Assembly: GCA_020639135.1 (NCBI GenBank)
Contig: JACKHE010000003.1
Coordinates: 248,001-312,000, forward strand
Source of the DNA: Phycisphaeraceae bacterium
GTDB taxonomy: Bacteria; Planctomycetota; Phycisphaerae; Phycisphaerales; UBA1924
DNA: 64,000 bases
Direction of reading: 5' to 3'
The position numbers were made by a program, and so were the translations under genes. Under the pieces are notes generated by a model. That model was given only the letters and a program-made list of their open reading frames with translations, made no database searches and was not told the origin of the DNA. This document shows, piece after piece, positions 7,630-17,800 of this stretch. Every line of letters starts with the position of its first letter. Within the stretch, counting starts at the first letter, position 1.

Positions 7630-10260
7630 TCAGGGCGTGGGGGAGCTCGCGCTGAGCCTGCCCTCGCGGTAGGTGTACGAGATGGGCTCGATGTCGATGG
7701 GCGCGATGAGGCCGTCGGGCATCTCGATGTCGGGGTCGTAGTTGAGGACGACCTTGCCATAGCCGTTGAAGGGGATCGGGGTCCCGCCGTCGCCGGGGTT
7801 GGTCGTGTCGGGGAGCCCGTCGCCGTCGAGGTCGAATCCGACGATCTGCTGCCCGTTGTATTCGAAGATGGAGTAGCCCTCGACGTCGCCCTGGTCGGGG
7901 CTGAAGTAGCCGAGGGTGATGTTGAAGTTGGCGGGGTTGCCGACGGCCTGCCCGAAGTGCTGCAGGGCGGGGTCGGTGGTCCTGGGGTCGAAGGTCAGCA
8001 GCAGCGCGCCGTTGAGCGTGGTGTTGCCGCGGATGTCGAGCACGCCGGCGATGATCAGGCCCTGGAGGTTGACGTCCTGGTCGGGGCTGGCGTTGTTGGT
8101 CCCGATGTCCACGGAGTACTGCGGGAGCATGAGCGAGCTCTGCGCGATCAGGTCCTCGTCGGCCTCGTCGGGGTTGAGGTCCGAGTCCTCGGGGTCGTCG
8201 GGGTGCTGCGTGTAGAACTTCGTCGCGCCGGTGAACGCGAGCTTGTTCCGCACGGGGCTGTACACGTCCGGCTTGTCGGCCACGACCGAGCCCACGAAGA
8301 GGCAGTCGTGGAAGCGGATGTTGTTCGACAGCGGCTTGGTGTCCACGTAGCGCGTCCCGGCGACCTCGAGCCTGGGCACGTCGAACGAGGCCGGCTTGAT
8401 GATCGTCGCGTCGTAGTAGTCGTTGTCCAGCTGCGCATCGCTCGCGTCGGGCAGCGGGGGGTACTTGAGGCTCAGGTCCTCGTTCTGGACGCCGTAGTAG
8501 CGCCACGCGTCGTGGGTGTTGTCGGTGTGCGTCTCGACGTAGGTGACGCCGACGAAGGTGCAGTTCTCGAAGAGCGCGTTGGTCCCGACGGGGATGTGCA
8601 CGTCCTTGAAGACCTTGTTGCGGATGACGGGGCGCTCGTACCAGTCCGACGCCGCGGGGGCGCCGAAGGGCGCGCGCTCGACGACGCGCGCGAAGTCCGC
8701 GTCGGGATCGGCGGCCGCGTCGAAGAGCGGGTTGAGCGTCACACCGATCACCGAGCCGTCCGGCGCCGTGTCGAGCGTCCAGAGGTAGTCGAGCCCGGCC
8801 TGGGTGAGGAACGGGGCGCCGTCGGCGGCGCCGGCGAGCGCGGTCTGCGCGACGTCGAAGGTGTCGAAGCCGACGTCGGGCAGGACGTCATCGCCCTGGT
8901 CGAAGGCGATGGGCGCCTCGTCCTCACCGGGGCGGATCGCGCCCTCGACCATGAGCTGGTAGTCGTCGAGCGGGTTGCCGTCGGCGTCGAGCTGGTCCTC
9001 CCAGTCGCCGCGGTTGGCGCGGAGGATGACCGGCCCGCGGATCTTGGCGTAGCGGTCCTTCATGTCGATGGCGCCGTCGCGGTAGCCCAGCGTGGTGTCG
9101 CGCGCATCGACGTAGCCATCGCCGTTGCGGTCGGGCAGCGCCGAGTCGATGAGGAACGCGAGGTCGTCGTCAACGCCGGAGAACTCGGGGGTGAGCAGCT
9201 CGTTGGGCGTGCCGGCGGCGAGGACGCCGCCCAGGACGACCTTGCCGTCGCCGTTGTCGTCGTAGAAGTTCATGAAGAGGTCGAACTCGTCGAGCACGCC
9301 GTCGGCGCTGGCGGCGATCTCGGTGAACGCGTTGTCGGGGTTGGCGTCGCCGTCGTAGTCGTGGGCGTTGAGCGCGGCCACGCCGGCGCCCTCGATCGTG
9401 TGGTGGAGGGCGAGGCGGTTGTCGCCGTCGGTGTCGCTGGCGACGACCTCGGTGTAGAAGTCGCGGATGATGTCATCGAGCGTGTCGTCGAGCCCGTAGA
9501 AGTCGCTCTTGACGACGATGGGGTGCCCCTCAACCTGCTCGACCTGGTCGTAGCGGGCGCCGATGGGGCCGTTGATCTGGACGTTCTTGCCGACCATGAT
9601 CTTGCTGGGCCCGAGGATGGCGTGCTTGATGCGCTTGAGCAGGAGGAAGTCCTGCTGCGCGGTGCGGGTGATCCACGTCCCGTCCACGCCGTCGTAGGCG
9701 TAGCCGGTCACGACCGCGCGGTAGTCGCCGCTGCCCAGGGGGACGTAGGTGATCTGCGCCGCCTCGATGGGGTCGCCCAGCCCGTCGCGCGCCAGCACGA
9801 TGGGGTTGGTCACGAGCCAGTCGGCGTCGGTGGCGTACTCGACCGGCAGCGACACCGTCGCGTCGAGCAGGTGCAGGTCCGCCAGCACGCCCGAGACGCC
9901 GCTGACCGCGTCGTCGCCGTTGGGATCGAGCACCTCGCCGTCGGCGGCGCTCCAGGCGCCGTTCCACAGGTCGTCGGCGTAGGCGTCATCCATCGAGCCC
10001 TTCTCGACGCGGAACTGCGTCGAGGCCCAGGCGAGGCGGGAGCGCGCGATGTCGAGCCCCGTATCCACGGCGCCGAGCGCGCGCGTGACGAGCAGGTGGC
10101 TCGACGCGGTCCGCAGGTTGCCCTGGCTGACGATCGCCATCGCCGCGGAGAGCGAGCCGAAGAGCACGAGGAACATCATCGCCAGAACGGCGGCGACGCC
10201 GCGGCGTTCGTTCTTCGCGTTGCGTTTCGTGGTGTTGTTGCGCACGTCGTGATCCTTCAA
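7630..10260 (-). CDS. Very large PilX-like pilus-associated protein (876 aa) with Ca-type loops
   Basis: Residues ~17-60 match the PilX N-terminal pattern: a basic stretch (NERRG), a hydrophobic helix (VAAVLAMMFLVLF), then a polar helix. Ordinary PilX proteins are under about 250 residues, so this is roughly four times larger. The extracellular part contains several acidic loops resembling EF-hand or dockerin calcium sites: DTDGDNR (~273), DYDGDANPD (~300), DDNGDG (~333), DRNGDG (~374) and DLDGDG (~809). Only one cysteine pair is obvious (near 640-705). No known adhesin or enzyme domain is recognised. Position between PilV-like and PilW-like genes suggests a pilus-tip or adhesin component, with calcium playing a role like that in PilY1. 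This last point is inference. Confidence 0.78.
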   Translation of the reverse strand: MKDHDVRNNTTKRNAKNERRGVAAVLAMMFLVLFGSLSAAMAIVSQGNLRTASSHLLVTRALGAVDTGLDIARSRLAWASTQFRVEKGSMDDAYADDLWNGAWSAADGEVLDPNGDDAVSGVSGVLADLHLLDATVSLPVEYATDADWLVTNPIVLARDGLGDPIEAAQITYVPLGSGDYRAVVTGYAYDGVDGTWITRTAQQDFLLLKRIKHAILGPSKIMVGKNVQINGPIGARYDQVEQVEGHPIVVKSDFYGLDDTLDDIIRDFYTEVVASDTDGDNRLALHHTIEGAGVAALNAHDYDGDANPDNAFTEIAASADGVLDEFDLFMNFYDDNGDGKVVLGGVLAAGTPNELLTPEFSGVDDDLAFLIDSALPDRNGDGYVDARDTTLGYRDGAIDMKDRYAKIRGPVILRANRGDWEDQLDADGNPLDDYQLMVEGAIRPGEDEAPIAFDQGDDVLPDVGFDTFDVAQTALAGAADGAPFLTQAGLDYLWTLDTAPDGSVIGVTLNPLFDAAADPDADFARVVERAPFGAPAASDWYERPVIRNKVFKDVHIPVGTNALFENCTFVGVTYVETHTDNTHDAWRYYGVQNEDLSLKYPPLPDASDAQLDNDYYDATIIKPASFDVPRLEVAGTRYVDTKPLSNNIRFHDCLFVGSVVADKPDVYSPVRNKLAFTGATKFYTQHPDDPEDSDLNPDEADEDLIAQSSLMLPQYSVDIGTNNASPDQDVNLQGLIIAGVLDIRGNTTLNGALLLTFDPRTTDPALQHFGQAVGNPANFNITLGYFSPDQGDVEGYSIFEYNGQQIVGFDLDGDGLPDTTNPGDGGTPIPFNGYGKVVLNYDPDIEMPDGLIAPIDIEPISYTYREGRLSASSPTP

Positions 10261-10315
10261 TCCACCGAGAGACTGTCCAACCGCCCCGGCCCTCCGCTTC
10301 TATCCGCTCCGCGGC

Positions 10316-11047
10316 TCACGGGGGCGCGATCCACGAGACCTCGGCGACCTGCTTCGCCTGGGCGTCGAGCGGGCCCTGGTGCAGCACGATGACGGTCACT
10401 CGCACCGGGAACTCATCGACGGGGATCTCCGGGTCGCCGCCGCCGGTGGGCGTGTAGTACGCGTCGGCGCGGACCGAGGTGTAGTCGTTGAGGTCCACCT
10501 TCTCTACGCGGACGAGCTGCGACCACTCGGTCATGGAGAAGGCCTCGCCGTCCTCGTCGAGCGCGAGGTCGCCGGTCCAGGTCATCTGGTTGATGATCTG
10601 CCCGAAGGCGTCGATGGGCCCGTCGAAGCGCGTGGTGAAGGGCAGGTCGGTCGCGGCGCTCCCGAAGAGGGCGCCGTCGAAGTCGTCGAGGTCGTCGAAG
10701 TCGAACCCGAGGATTGCGAGGGTGACCGGATCGAGGAGGACCTCGTCGGGCTCGGGGCCCCAGCCCTGGAATCCGGTGTGGTTCTCGGGGTCCTCGAAGT
10801 AGATGCCGCCGGTGAAGCGGTCGTGGCGCGGGAAGCGGCGCGTCATCTCGCGCAGCTCGTTGGCGAGGAAGGTGGCGGTGGAGGTGTTGGTGGACCAGGC
10901 GTTCTTCTGGAGGAAGCTGGTGTGCGCCTCGATCGAGGCGAGGACGCCGACGCCGACGATGATCGTCGCCAGGGACGCCTCGATGAGCGTGAAGGCGCGT
11001 CTGCTGGAACGAATGCCGGGCGCCCGCCCCTCGATGCTGGTGCGCAT
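10316..11047 (-). CDS. Prepilin-like protein (PilV/GspI type)
   Basis: A 243-residue protein starting at the ATG 11045-11047, which has AGGAG 8 bases upstream. The frame is open far upstream into pilC but the start is set by this ribosome site. The leader ends RSSRRA and is followed by FTLIEASLATIIVGVGVL, a prepilin helix with Glu at +5. The -1 residue is Ala instead of the usual Gly. The helix resembles PilV/GspI. The remaining ~200 residues are acidic and unassigned. It sits between pilC and the PilX-like gene in a co-directional cluster and is probably a minor pilin. Confidence 0.83.
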   Translation of the reverse strand: MRTSIEGRAPGIRSSRRAFTLIEASLATIIVGVGVLASIEAHTSFLQKNAWSTNTSTATFLANELREMTRRFPRHDRFTGGIYFEDPENHTGFQGWGPEPDEVLLDPVTLAILGFDFDDLDDFDGALFGSAATDLPFTTRFDGPIDAFGQIINQMTWTGDLALDEDGEAFSMTEWSQLVRVEKVDLNDYTSVRADAYYTPTGGGDPEIPVDEFPVRVTVIVLHQGPLDAQAKQVAEVSWIAPP

Positions 11048-11109
11048 TGCTGGTGCTCCTCCGGTGTCCCGGCCGCTCGGCCGGCGCTGGAATCCGGAGA
11101 AACTGTCGG

Positions 11110-12336
11110 TTATCCCACGATCTGGCTCATCTTGAAGATGGGCAGGATGATGGCCATAGCGATAAAGCCGACGATCGATCCCATTATGATGATCATGATG
11201 GGCTCGATCATGGACGTCACCGACTTGATGTTGTCCTTGAGCTGCTTCGCGTAGAAGTCCGAGATCTCCGAGAGCACCTCGCCGAGCTTCCCGGACTCCT
11301 CGCCGGCGGAGATCATCTGCACGACGGCCTTGGGCAGGAGCGTGGACGTGGCCAGGGGCGTGGCGATCTTCTTGCCCTCCTTGACGTTCGCGTACACGGT
11401 CCGCCACATCCGCTTGTACAGCCGGTTGCCGGAGATCTCGCTGGTGATCGCGATCGTGTCGAGCATCGGGACGCCGGCGTTGATGAGCTCGCCCATCGTC
11501 TGCAGCGAGCGGCTGATGTACAGCGAGCGGAACATCCGCTTGAGGATCGGCACGCCGAGCTTGGTCCGGTCCAGCCACTCCTTGCCGATCTCCGTCTTGA
11601 GGAAGAAGAACAGCCCGAAGAACCCTCCGACGACCGAGGCGAGCACGATCGGCCACTGCTTGACCATGAAGTCCGAGAGCCCCATGAGGAACAGCGTCTG
11701 CGCGGGCAGCGCGTCCTCCTTGCCCTCGAACACGCCCGCGAACTTGGGCAGCACGAACGTCAGCAGGAAGATCGTCACGCCCACCGCCATCGTCCCGATG
11801 ATCGCCGGGTAGATCATCGCGCCGATGACCATCTTCTTGGTCTCGATCTGCTGGGCGATGTTCGCCGCGATGCGCTGGAGCATCGCCGCGAACGACCCGG
11901 AGACCTCCGAAGCGCGGACCATGTTGACGTACAGCGGGTTGAAGAGCTTCGGGTGCCGCTGGATCGCCTCCGAGAACTGACGACCCGCCTCGACGTCCGA
12001 CTTCAGCCCCTGGATGACGCGCTTGAACGACGCGTGCGTGGTCTGATCGACGATCCCGTCGAGCGCCGCGCGCAGGCTGATGCCGGCGTGGATCATCACG
12101 GCCAGCTGCGTCGTGAAGTCCAGGACGTGCTTGAGGCTGGGCCGGCCGTTGTTGAGCTCGCGGATCTTCCTCCCCAGCGCCGAGCCCGCGATCCCGGACT
12201 GGATCGGCGTCAGGTCGAGCACGTGCCCGCCCTGGCTGCGCAGGGCCGCCGCCGCGCTGACCGCAGAGTCGGCGCTGACGACGCCCACGGTGACCTGACC
12301 GTTGCTGCTGCGGACCTGGTAGCGGTAGTTCGGCAT
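11110..12336 (-). CDS. pilC: PilC/GspF-family inner-membrane platform protein
   Basis: This 408-residue protein has the duplicated T2SS-F domain architecture: cytoplasmic helical domains at ~75-195 and ~275-395, each followed by membrane segments (near 170-200, 220-240 and 375-400). Conserved phrases include LAVMIHAGISLRAALD, MISAGEESGKLGEVL and SMIEPIMIIIMGSIVG. It forms the platform that couples the cytoplasmic ATPases to pilus assembly. It lies 52 bp downstream of pilT on the same strand, and its pairing with pilT rather than gspE assigns it to the pilus. Confidence 0.93.
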   Translation of the reverse strand: MPNYRYQVRSSNGQVTVGVVSADSAVSAAAALRSQGGHVLDLTPIQSGIAGSALGRKIRELNNGRPSLKHVLDFTTQLAVMIHAGISLRAALDGIVDQTTHASFKRVIQGLKSDVEAGRQFSEAIQRHPKLFNPLYVNMVRASEVSGSFAAMLQRIAANIAQQIETKKMVIGAMIYPAIIGTMAVGVTIFLLTFVLPKFAGVFEGKEDALPAQTLFLMGLSDFMVKQWPIVLASVVGGFFGLFFFLKTEIGKEWLDRTKLGVPILKRMFRSLYISRSLQTMGELINAGVPMLDTIAITSEISGNRLYKRMWRTVYANVKEGKKIATPLATSTLLPKAVVQMISAGEESGKLGEVLSEISDFYAKQLKDNIKSVTSMIEPIMIIIMGSIVGFIAMAIILPIFKMSQIVG

Positions 12337-12388
12337 GGCGTGCTCGTGGGCGTTCTGAGTCGGGCTGACGGGAATGAAGGTCCTGGGC

Positions 12389-13444
12389 TCAGGCGGCGAG
12401 CTGACGCTGGAGCTTCTCGGGGTAGGCGGCCTGGGCGATCGCGTCCTCGCGGCTGATCATCCCGTTGAAGTGCAGCTCGGCGATCGCGGTGTCCAGCGAG
12501 CACATCCCGCTGGCGCGGTTCGTTTCGATCACGTTGGGGATCTCGAACGTGCGGGCCTCGCGGATGATGTTCCGCACGGCCGCCGTGCACAGCAGGATCT
12601 CGACCGCCGGGACCATGCCCTTCTGATCGACCCGCTTGAACAGGGTCTGCGACACGACCGCCTGCAGCGTGTTGGCCAGCATCGAGCGGATCTGGTTCTG
12701 CTGCGAAGCCGGGTACATATCGATGATTCGCTCGACCGTCTGCGAGGCGTTGACCGTGTGCAGGGTCGAGAGCACGAGGTGGCCGGTCTCGGCCGCGGTG
12801 ATGGCCAGCGCCGCCGTCTCCAGGTCGCGCATCTCACCGACGAAGATGATGTCGGGGTCCTGACGCAGGGCGTGCTTGAGCCCGGAGGAGAAGCTGAGCA
12901 TGTCGGCGCCGAGCTCGCGCTGCTCGATGAGGCAGTGCGACGACTCGAACGTGTACTCGATCGGGTCCTCGAGCGTGATGATGTGCTTGCGGTAGCGCTC
13001 GTTCATCGCCTGGATCATGGCGGCGAGCGTTGTTGATTTGCCGGAGCCCGTGTCGCCCGTAACCAGCACCAGCCCCCGGGGCAGGTACGTCAGCCGCGCG
13101 ATCACGTCGGGGAGGTTCAGGTCGTCCAGGGGCGGGACCTGCGTCTTGATCATACGCATCGCCAGCGCGATGCCGTAACGCTGCTTGTGCGCGTTCACGC
13201 GGTAGCGCCCCAGCCCCTCGACGGCGTACGAGAAGTCCGCGTCGCGGACCTTCTTGAACGCCTCGATCGAGTTCGGGGTGGCGATCTGCTCGAACATCCC
13301 CTTGACCGTCTCGGCGGTGCAGACGGGGTAGTCCATCGGGGTCATCACGGTGTGCACACGCATCACCGGGGGGTGCCCGGCGGCGATGTGGATATCCGAG
13401 GCGCCGTGCTCCTCGGCGGAGCGCAGGATTTCGTCGATGTTCAT
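12389..13444 (-). CDS. pilT: Type IV pilus retraction ATPase PilT
   Basis: A 351-residue protein, normal for PilT. It has Walker A GDTGSGKS (residues 130-137, Lys136), the Asp box/Walker B region (QDPDIIFVGEMRD), the His box HLVLSTLHT, and near residue 293 the PilT-specific AVRNIIRE motif, which separates retraction ATPases from PilB/GspE. PilT drives disassembly of the pilus and twitching. The only extension ATPase of the pilus in the window is the PilB-like gene at 31567-33567. Confidence 0.96.
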   Translation of the reverse strand: MNIDEILRSAEEHGASDIHIAAGHPPVMRVHTVMTPMDYPVCTAETVKGMFEQIATPNSIEAFKKVRDADFSYAVEGLGRYRVNAHKQRYGIALAMRMIKTQVPPLDDLNLPDVIARLTYLPRGLVLVTGDTGSGKSTTLAAMIQAMNERYRKHIITLEDPIEYTFESSHCLIEQRELGADMLSFSSGLKHALRQDPDIIFVGEMRDLETAALAITAAETGHLVLSTLHTVNASQTVERIIDMYPASQQNQIRSMLANTLQAVVSQTLFKRVDQKGMVPAVEILLCTAAVRNIIREARTFEIPNVIETNRASGMCSLDTAIAELHFNGMISREDAIAQAAYPEKLQRQLAA

Positions 13445-13910
13445 GCCGTCATGCTCCCGGTGGCCAGGTGTGGGCGGACCGTGGATCGATCGGCGCCCAG
13501 CCGGATATCGACGAGGAGGGCCCTCAGGATGACGCCCGGCCCGACAGGTCTGGGTTGACGGTCCGGATCAGTCCAGTTGTGCCGTCTGCGCCTCCTGACC
13601 CTTCGCCAGGGCCTTTCCGAGGGGAGGCGCCAGGGCTCGTGCCGGCTTTCCCGGAACAGACGGAACCCGCGGCCGGAGTTCGCGTCTCTATCGGACGTCC
13701 CTTGACTGCCGCTGACCCCCCCCGAACCACCCGGAAATCATCCCGGGGCCGGTCCGGAACCGGCGGCGATAGAGCACGGAAGATCAGGATTCATGGTGAG
13801 TTGCAGAAAAGTTTGCACCTGATAACTTTATGGTCGGATCGAACCCGCTGATCCCGGGGGCGTCCTGTTGGCCCTGAAGCAGGAGCCGGGATTCGTGGAA
13901 GGGAGCAGCC
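13445..13910. other. Intergenic region between pilT and a LuxR-type gene, 466 bp
   Basis: Divergent promoters must lie here: minus strand for the pilT cluster and plus strand for the regulator. Most of it is GC-rich, with a local AT-rich patch at 13790-13835. No gene, tRNA or repeat is evident. Confidence 0.4.
13801..13828 (+). promoter_or_regulatory. Possible sigma-70-type promoter for the LuxR-type gene
   Basis: TTGCAG at 13801-13806 and TAACTT at 13823-13828 are separated by 16 bases within an AT-rich patch, 83 bases before the GTG start at 13911. Matches to consensus are partial. Confidence 0.3.
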
Positions 13911-14282
13911 GTGTCGGCAGCACACTCAACGCCGTCGGACAATGATCAGCGCATGCGAGAAGGCGTCATGCTCGATGCGCCGGTGGTCGTGACGACACTG
14001 GGTCGGCGATTCGGACTTCGCGTCGATGAACGGCAGCACCTGGCAGGGAAGCTGGATCGCCTGACACCCCGGGAACGCGAGGTTGCCTACGCCGTTTTCC
14101 TCGGCGGAGACAACGAAGCCCTGGCCAGCAGGCTTTGCATCGCGATGCCGACGCTGCGAACGCATCTGATGCGGATCAACCAGAAACTCGGGACCTCGAG
14201 CAAGTCAGACATCGTGCAGTTTGTCGCACTGTCGCTGCTCGATGGCTACCGAACCGGCGCGATCCGTGGGTCCACTCAATAA
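13911..14282 (+). CDS. Small LuxR-family (GerE-type) helix-turn-helix regulator
   Basis: A 123-residue protein from a GTG at 13911 preceded by GGAAGGGAG; a shorter ATG start at 13953 is possible. Residues ~44-108 form a LuxR C-terminal DNA-binding domain: LTPREREVAYAVFLGGDNEALASRL then TLRTHLMRINQKLG, including the conserved helix-turn-helix Leu/Thr/Lys pattern. There is no receiver, PAS or autoinducer domain; the N-terminal 40 residues are short and unassigned. It therefore resembles GerE-like stand-alone regulators. It lies between the divergent pilT cluster and the large exported protein and may regulate either; this is only positional inference. Confidence 0.82.
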   Translation: MSAAHSTPSDNDQRMREGVMLDAPVVVTTLGRRFGLRVDERQHLAGKLDRLTPREREVAYAVFLGGDNEALASRLCIAMPTLRTHLMRINQKLGTSSKSDIVQFVALSLLDGYRTGAIRGSTQ

Positions 14283-14885
14283 GGATCAGCACACTGCGGC
14301 GCCGTTTGGAGCATTTTTTGCGCAGTCGCGGGGATATTGACCCGATATTTCTCCGAGGTCCGAAAATCATCGATAGTGATGATGACAATTCCGGGTAGGA
14401 CACGACAATGCGGACAAAGTTTGCGATTACCCAACGAACATTGATGGATGAAGGCCGAACCTCCGAGTCGGAGAGGGCCGGGCTGTAGTCCTTCGCGACG
14501 GGAATGGGATCGCGGGACGTATGAAAGGGATTTCGGCGAATCGTCCGATAATCCGAATCAACGCTTGGAAACAGACAATCCGCGCAGAGAGGGAAAAAAG
14601 GAAGTCTGGCCGATGAGCGGCCGATAGTCGGGTCCCGGAATCATTGCGTTCACGCGATTGAACACGGGGCTGTTGAGTTTGAGTTGAGTCCCAGAACATT
14701 CAGGATCGCAGGGGCGTCATCGCTCCGTGCGATCGTCAGGCAGGGCCTGGTGGTGATCGTTTCCCACCTGTGAACGTCCAGAGACACCGGGGTCAGCGTC
14801 ACAGCGTACGAGTGACGCTGGCTCCAGACACGATACGCGGGGTTGCGTCGCAACCCTCTATTCAGCTTTGAGAAAGGAAACTCAA
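14283..14885. other. Long leader/intergenic region, 603 bp, less GC-rich
   Basis: The region from about 14290 to 14660 is visibly richer in A+T than its surroundings. No open frame has a ribosome site or recognisable protein. Its 3' part contains two hairpins just before the large exported-protein gene (14795-14821 and 14840-14856). It probably contains the promoter and a structured 5' leader of that gene. Confidence 0.45.
14795..14821 (+). promoter_or_regulatory. Hairpin in the 5' leader of the 1347-aa protein gene
   Basis: CAGCGTCAC (14795-14803) and GTGACGCTG (14813-14821) form a perfect 9 bp stem around a 9 nt loop, 64 bases before the ATG. A second, tight inverted pair, gggttgcg/cgcaaccc, lies at 14840-14856. 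There is no U-run, so neither looks like a terminator. mRNA stabilisation or a protein-binding leader are possible roles. Confidence 0.45.
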
Positions 14886-17800
14886 ATGATGTGGAAGACA
14901 GCAACAACGACCACGCTGGCGTCCTTCGCCGGGCTGGCGTTGACGCAGACGGCGCTGGGCGCCGCCGGCGACGTGACGCCGGTACAGCCCATCACCGGCA
15001 ACATCGAGGCGGTCAGCCCCGGCGAGACCGGCGACACGGCACTGATCCTGATCGCTCCGACCGCCATCGGCGCCAACGTCGTCGGCGGTTACGGCATCAC
15101 CGGCACGTTCCAGATCCAGCTTCTGGACAACACCGGCGCCAACATCGGCGCCCCCATCAGCATCCCCAACGCTGACACGACCGAGCTCGTTGACGCCGGC
15201 GCCGCCGGCGATGTCGAGTCCGGCGACGTCGTGCAGATCGACGTCGGCCCGACGCTGCAGCTCTTCGGCGGCGCCGCCTGGGGCTTCGACATCATCGTCA
15301 ACGACGGCGACGCGTCTGTGGACAGCCTCGCCATCGACCCCGACGGCTTCCCCGGCCAGGGCGACGACACCGACACCGTTGACATGACCTACCAGATCAG
15401 CCGGGTCCGCCCCACGATCTCCCAGGTCCTCATCAACGACTCCATGGGCGACGATGTCCTTGACGAGCTCTTCATCGTCGGTAACTTCCCGACCCTCGGC
15501 CCCGGCGATGACGTCGCCAGCAGCTTCGTCTTCCCGATGAACGCCGGCGTCGCCAACCCCAACAACACCTCCAACGGCGCCCTCAGTGTCGCCGACTTCG
15601 AGGTGGATGACGCGGGCGATGGCATCTTCGCCAACTTCACCGCCGACGACTTCGGCTCCGCCGACGCCCTCGCCGACGATCAGACCTACATCAAGATCAA
15701 CATCGGCGACCCGACCATGACCGGTCTCGACATCGGCGACGTGGTCCGCATCGCCTCCGGCGGCGACGTCTGGGACGGCACCGGCGGCTTCCTCGACGGC
15801 GAGGTCGCCATCACCCGCAAGGAAGCCCTCTCCATTGACAGCGCCGAGTGGCTCGCCGAGGTCGGCGCCGGCGGCACCGTCGCGGGCGCCATCCAGGTCA
15901 CCATGAACCTGGCGTGCAGCGCCGCTGGCGACGCCACCTTCTGGGACGGCCTCGTCCGCTCCGACGCCGCGATGACCGACCTGAGCGTCACCGCCGCGGC
16001 TATCGACGGCGCCGACAACACCAAGATCAACCTCACGGTCATGTCCGGCGGCACCGACTCGGTCGGCGCTGACGGCCTCGAGGGTGATGGCACGGGCATG
16101 GACGACGGGTCGAGCTTCTCGATCTCCGTGGACGCCATGACCGGCACGCCCCCGGATGACATCTTCGCCACCGCCCTCACCGGCACGTTCGACGTGGACA
16201 TCACCGACGGCATCGCGCCCTCGCAGAGCGGCGCCCTCGTCGGTCTGGACATGAACTCCGACGGCGATCTCGACGCGTTCTACATGACCTTCGACGAGGT
16301 GATGGTTGTCACCGGCGGCGACAGCAACGGCTTCACGCTGACCAAGCTCGGCGCCGCCGTCCACCCCTACTCGCTCTTCCTGACCAACCTCGCCACCGGC
16401 GAGTTTGATCCCACCGCGATGGCCAACGAGACGACCATCGACATCGCCGGCGACGCCACCGACGAGTTCCAGGACTCGATCACCGGCTTCAGCCGCATGA
16501 GCGAGGACACCGACAACCGCCTGACGACCAACAACATCGTCGTCGTCGCCTTCGACCCCGCCATGGCCTCCTTCCAGGACGCCATGTCGGAGGACGCGAC
16601 GCCCGGCACGTGGGACGTCGATTGGGCCACCGCGGCCTTCGACGCGATGATGTGCGGCCTGACCGACGCCAACGGCAACGCGCCCAGCGGCGACCTGGCG
16701 GCGACCAACATCTCCGAGGAAGAGGCCGCCCCGCTGCTCTCGCAGGTGAACTTCAACACCGGCGACAACGAGACCGGCGGCACGCAGCGCATCTCCGAGC
16801 AGGACGGCGTCGCGGGCGATGACCCCGACAACAACGTCGGCCGCTTCATCTTCAACGAAGAGCTCGACGTCGTGAACACCTCCGCGAACATCGACGAGAC
16901 CCGGTTCCGCTTCGGCGCCCAGGCCACCGACCTGTTCTCCGGCGGCGACTTCGACACCATCGAGGGCGGCGGCAACAACATCGTCGTCATGACGGACGGC
17001 TCCGGCGCCGGCTTCGGCGTTGGTGACTCCGCCACCATCCTCGATGAGAACGGCGTCGAGGACGCCAACGGCAACGTCTTCGGCTCCACCACCGCGGGCG
17101 TCACGGTGCAGGACTCCACCGCCCCGTTCATCCCGCTCCAGCTGGATGTCAACGGCGCGACGATCCTCTCCGCGTTCCTCGTGGACCAGGACGCCGACGG
17201 CTTCGCCGACATCATCCGCATGTTCTTCACCAAGGACGTCGCCAGCACGGTCGATGACGCCGACTTCTCCGTCGCCGGTGTTGACCAGGCGGACATCAGC
17301 GTCTCCGTTTCCAGCAACATCATCTCGATCACGCTGCCCAGCGGCGCGATCCCCGCGACCTCGACCCTGACGGTGACCTACAACGGCGCCGCCGCGACCG
17401 AGCCCATCGCCGACGCCAGCGGCAACGCGGTTGCCGCGGTCAACGCCAACTTCTCGGTCGAGGCCATCCCCGCGCCCAACGCCGACGGTGAGTTCACCGC
17501 CGTCATGAACATCGCGGGCACCATCACCGGACCCGACGGCAACGCCGCTCCCGCCGGCACCAAGGTGTACGGATTCATCGCGGTCCCCGTGGTCAAGTCC
17601 GCCTCGGCGACGACCAAGAACGGCATTTTCTACACCGTCAGCGACAGCTCCTCGATGAACGCCTGGACCAACTGGTACCTGGGCCTCACCTCCACCATCT
17701 ATCTCTACGACGTCCAGGGCGACATGTACTTCGAGAACGAGAAGTTCGATGACGGACAGGACTCGCTCCAGTACGTCACCGCGAGGTTCAGCACCAACGG

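Noticed and set aside
7474..10392. A 972-codon open frame on the plus strand opposite the PilX-like gene
   Set aside because: Low-complexity Val/Asp/Gly/Arg protein typical of antisense frames in high-GC DNA; the minus-strand frame has a pilin N-terminus, ribosome site and operon context.
10316..11656. Extension of the PilV-like frame upstream into pilC (446 codons)
   Set aside because: The upstream part is out-of-frame pilC sequence; the true start at 11047 has AGGAG and a prepilin leader.
14840..14856. gggttgcg/cgcaaccc as a terminator
   Set aside because: The arms are separated by one base, there is no U-run and it lies inside the leader of a plus-strand gene.
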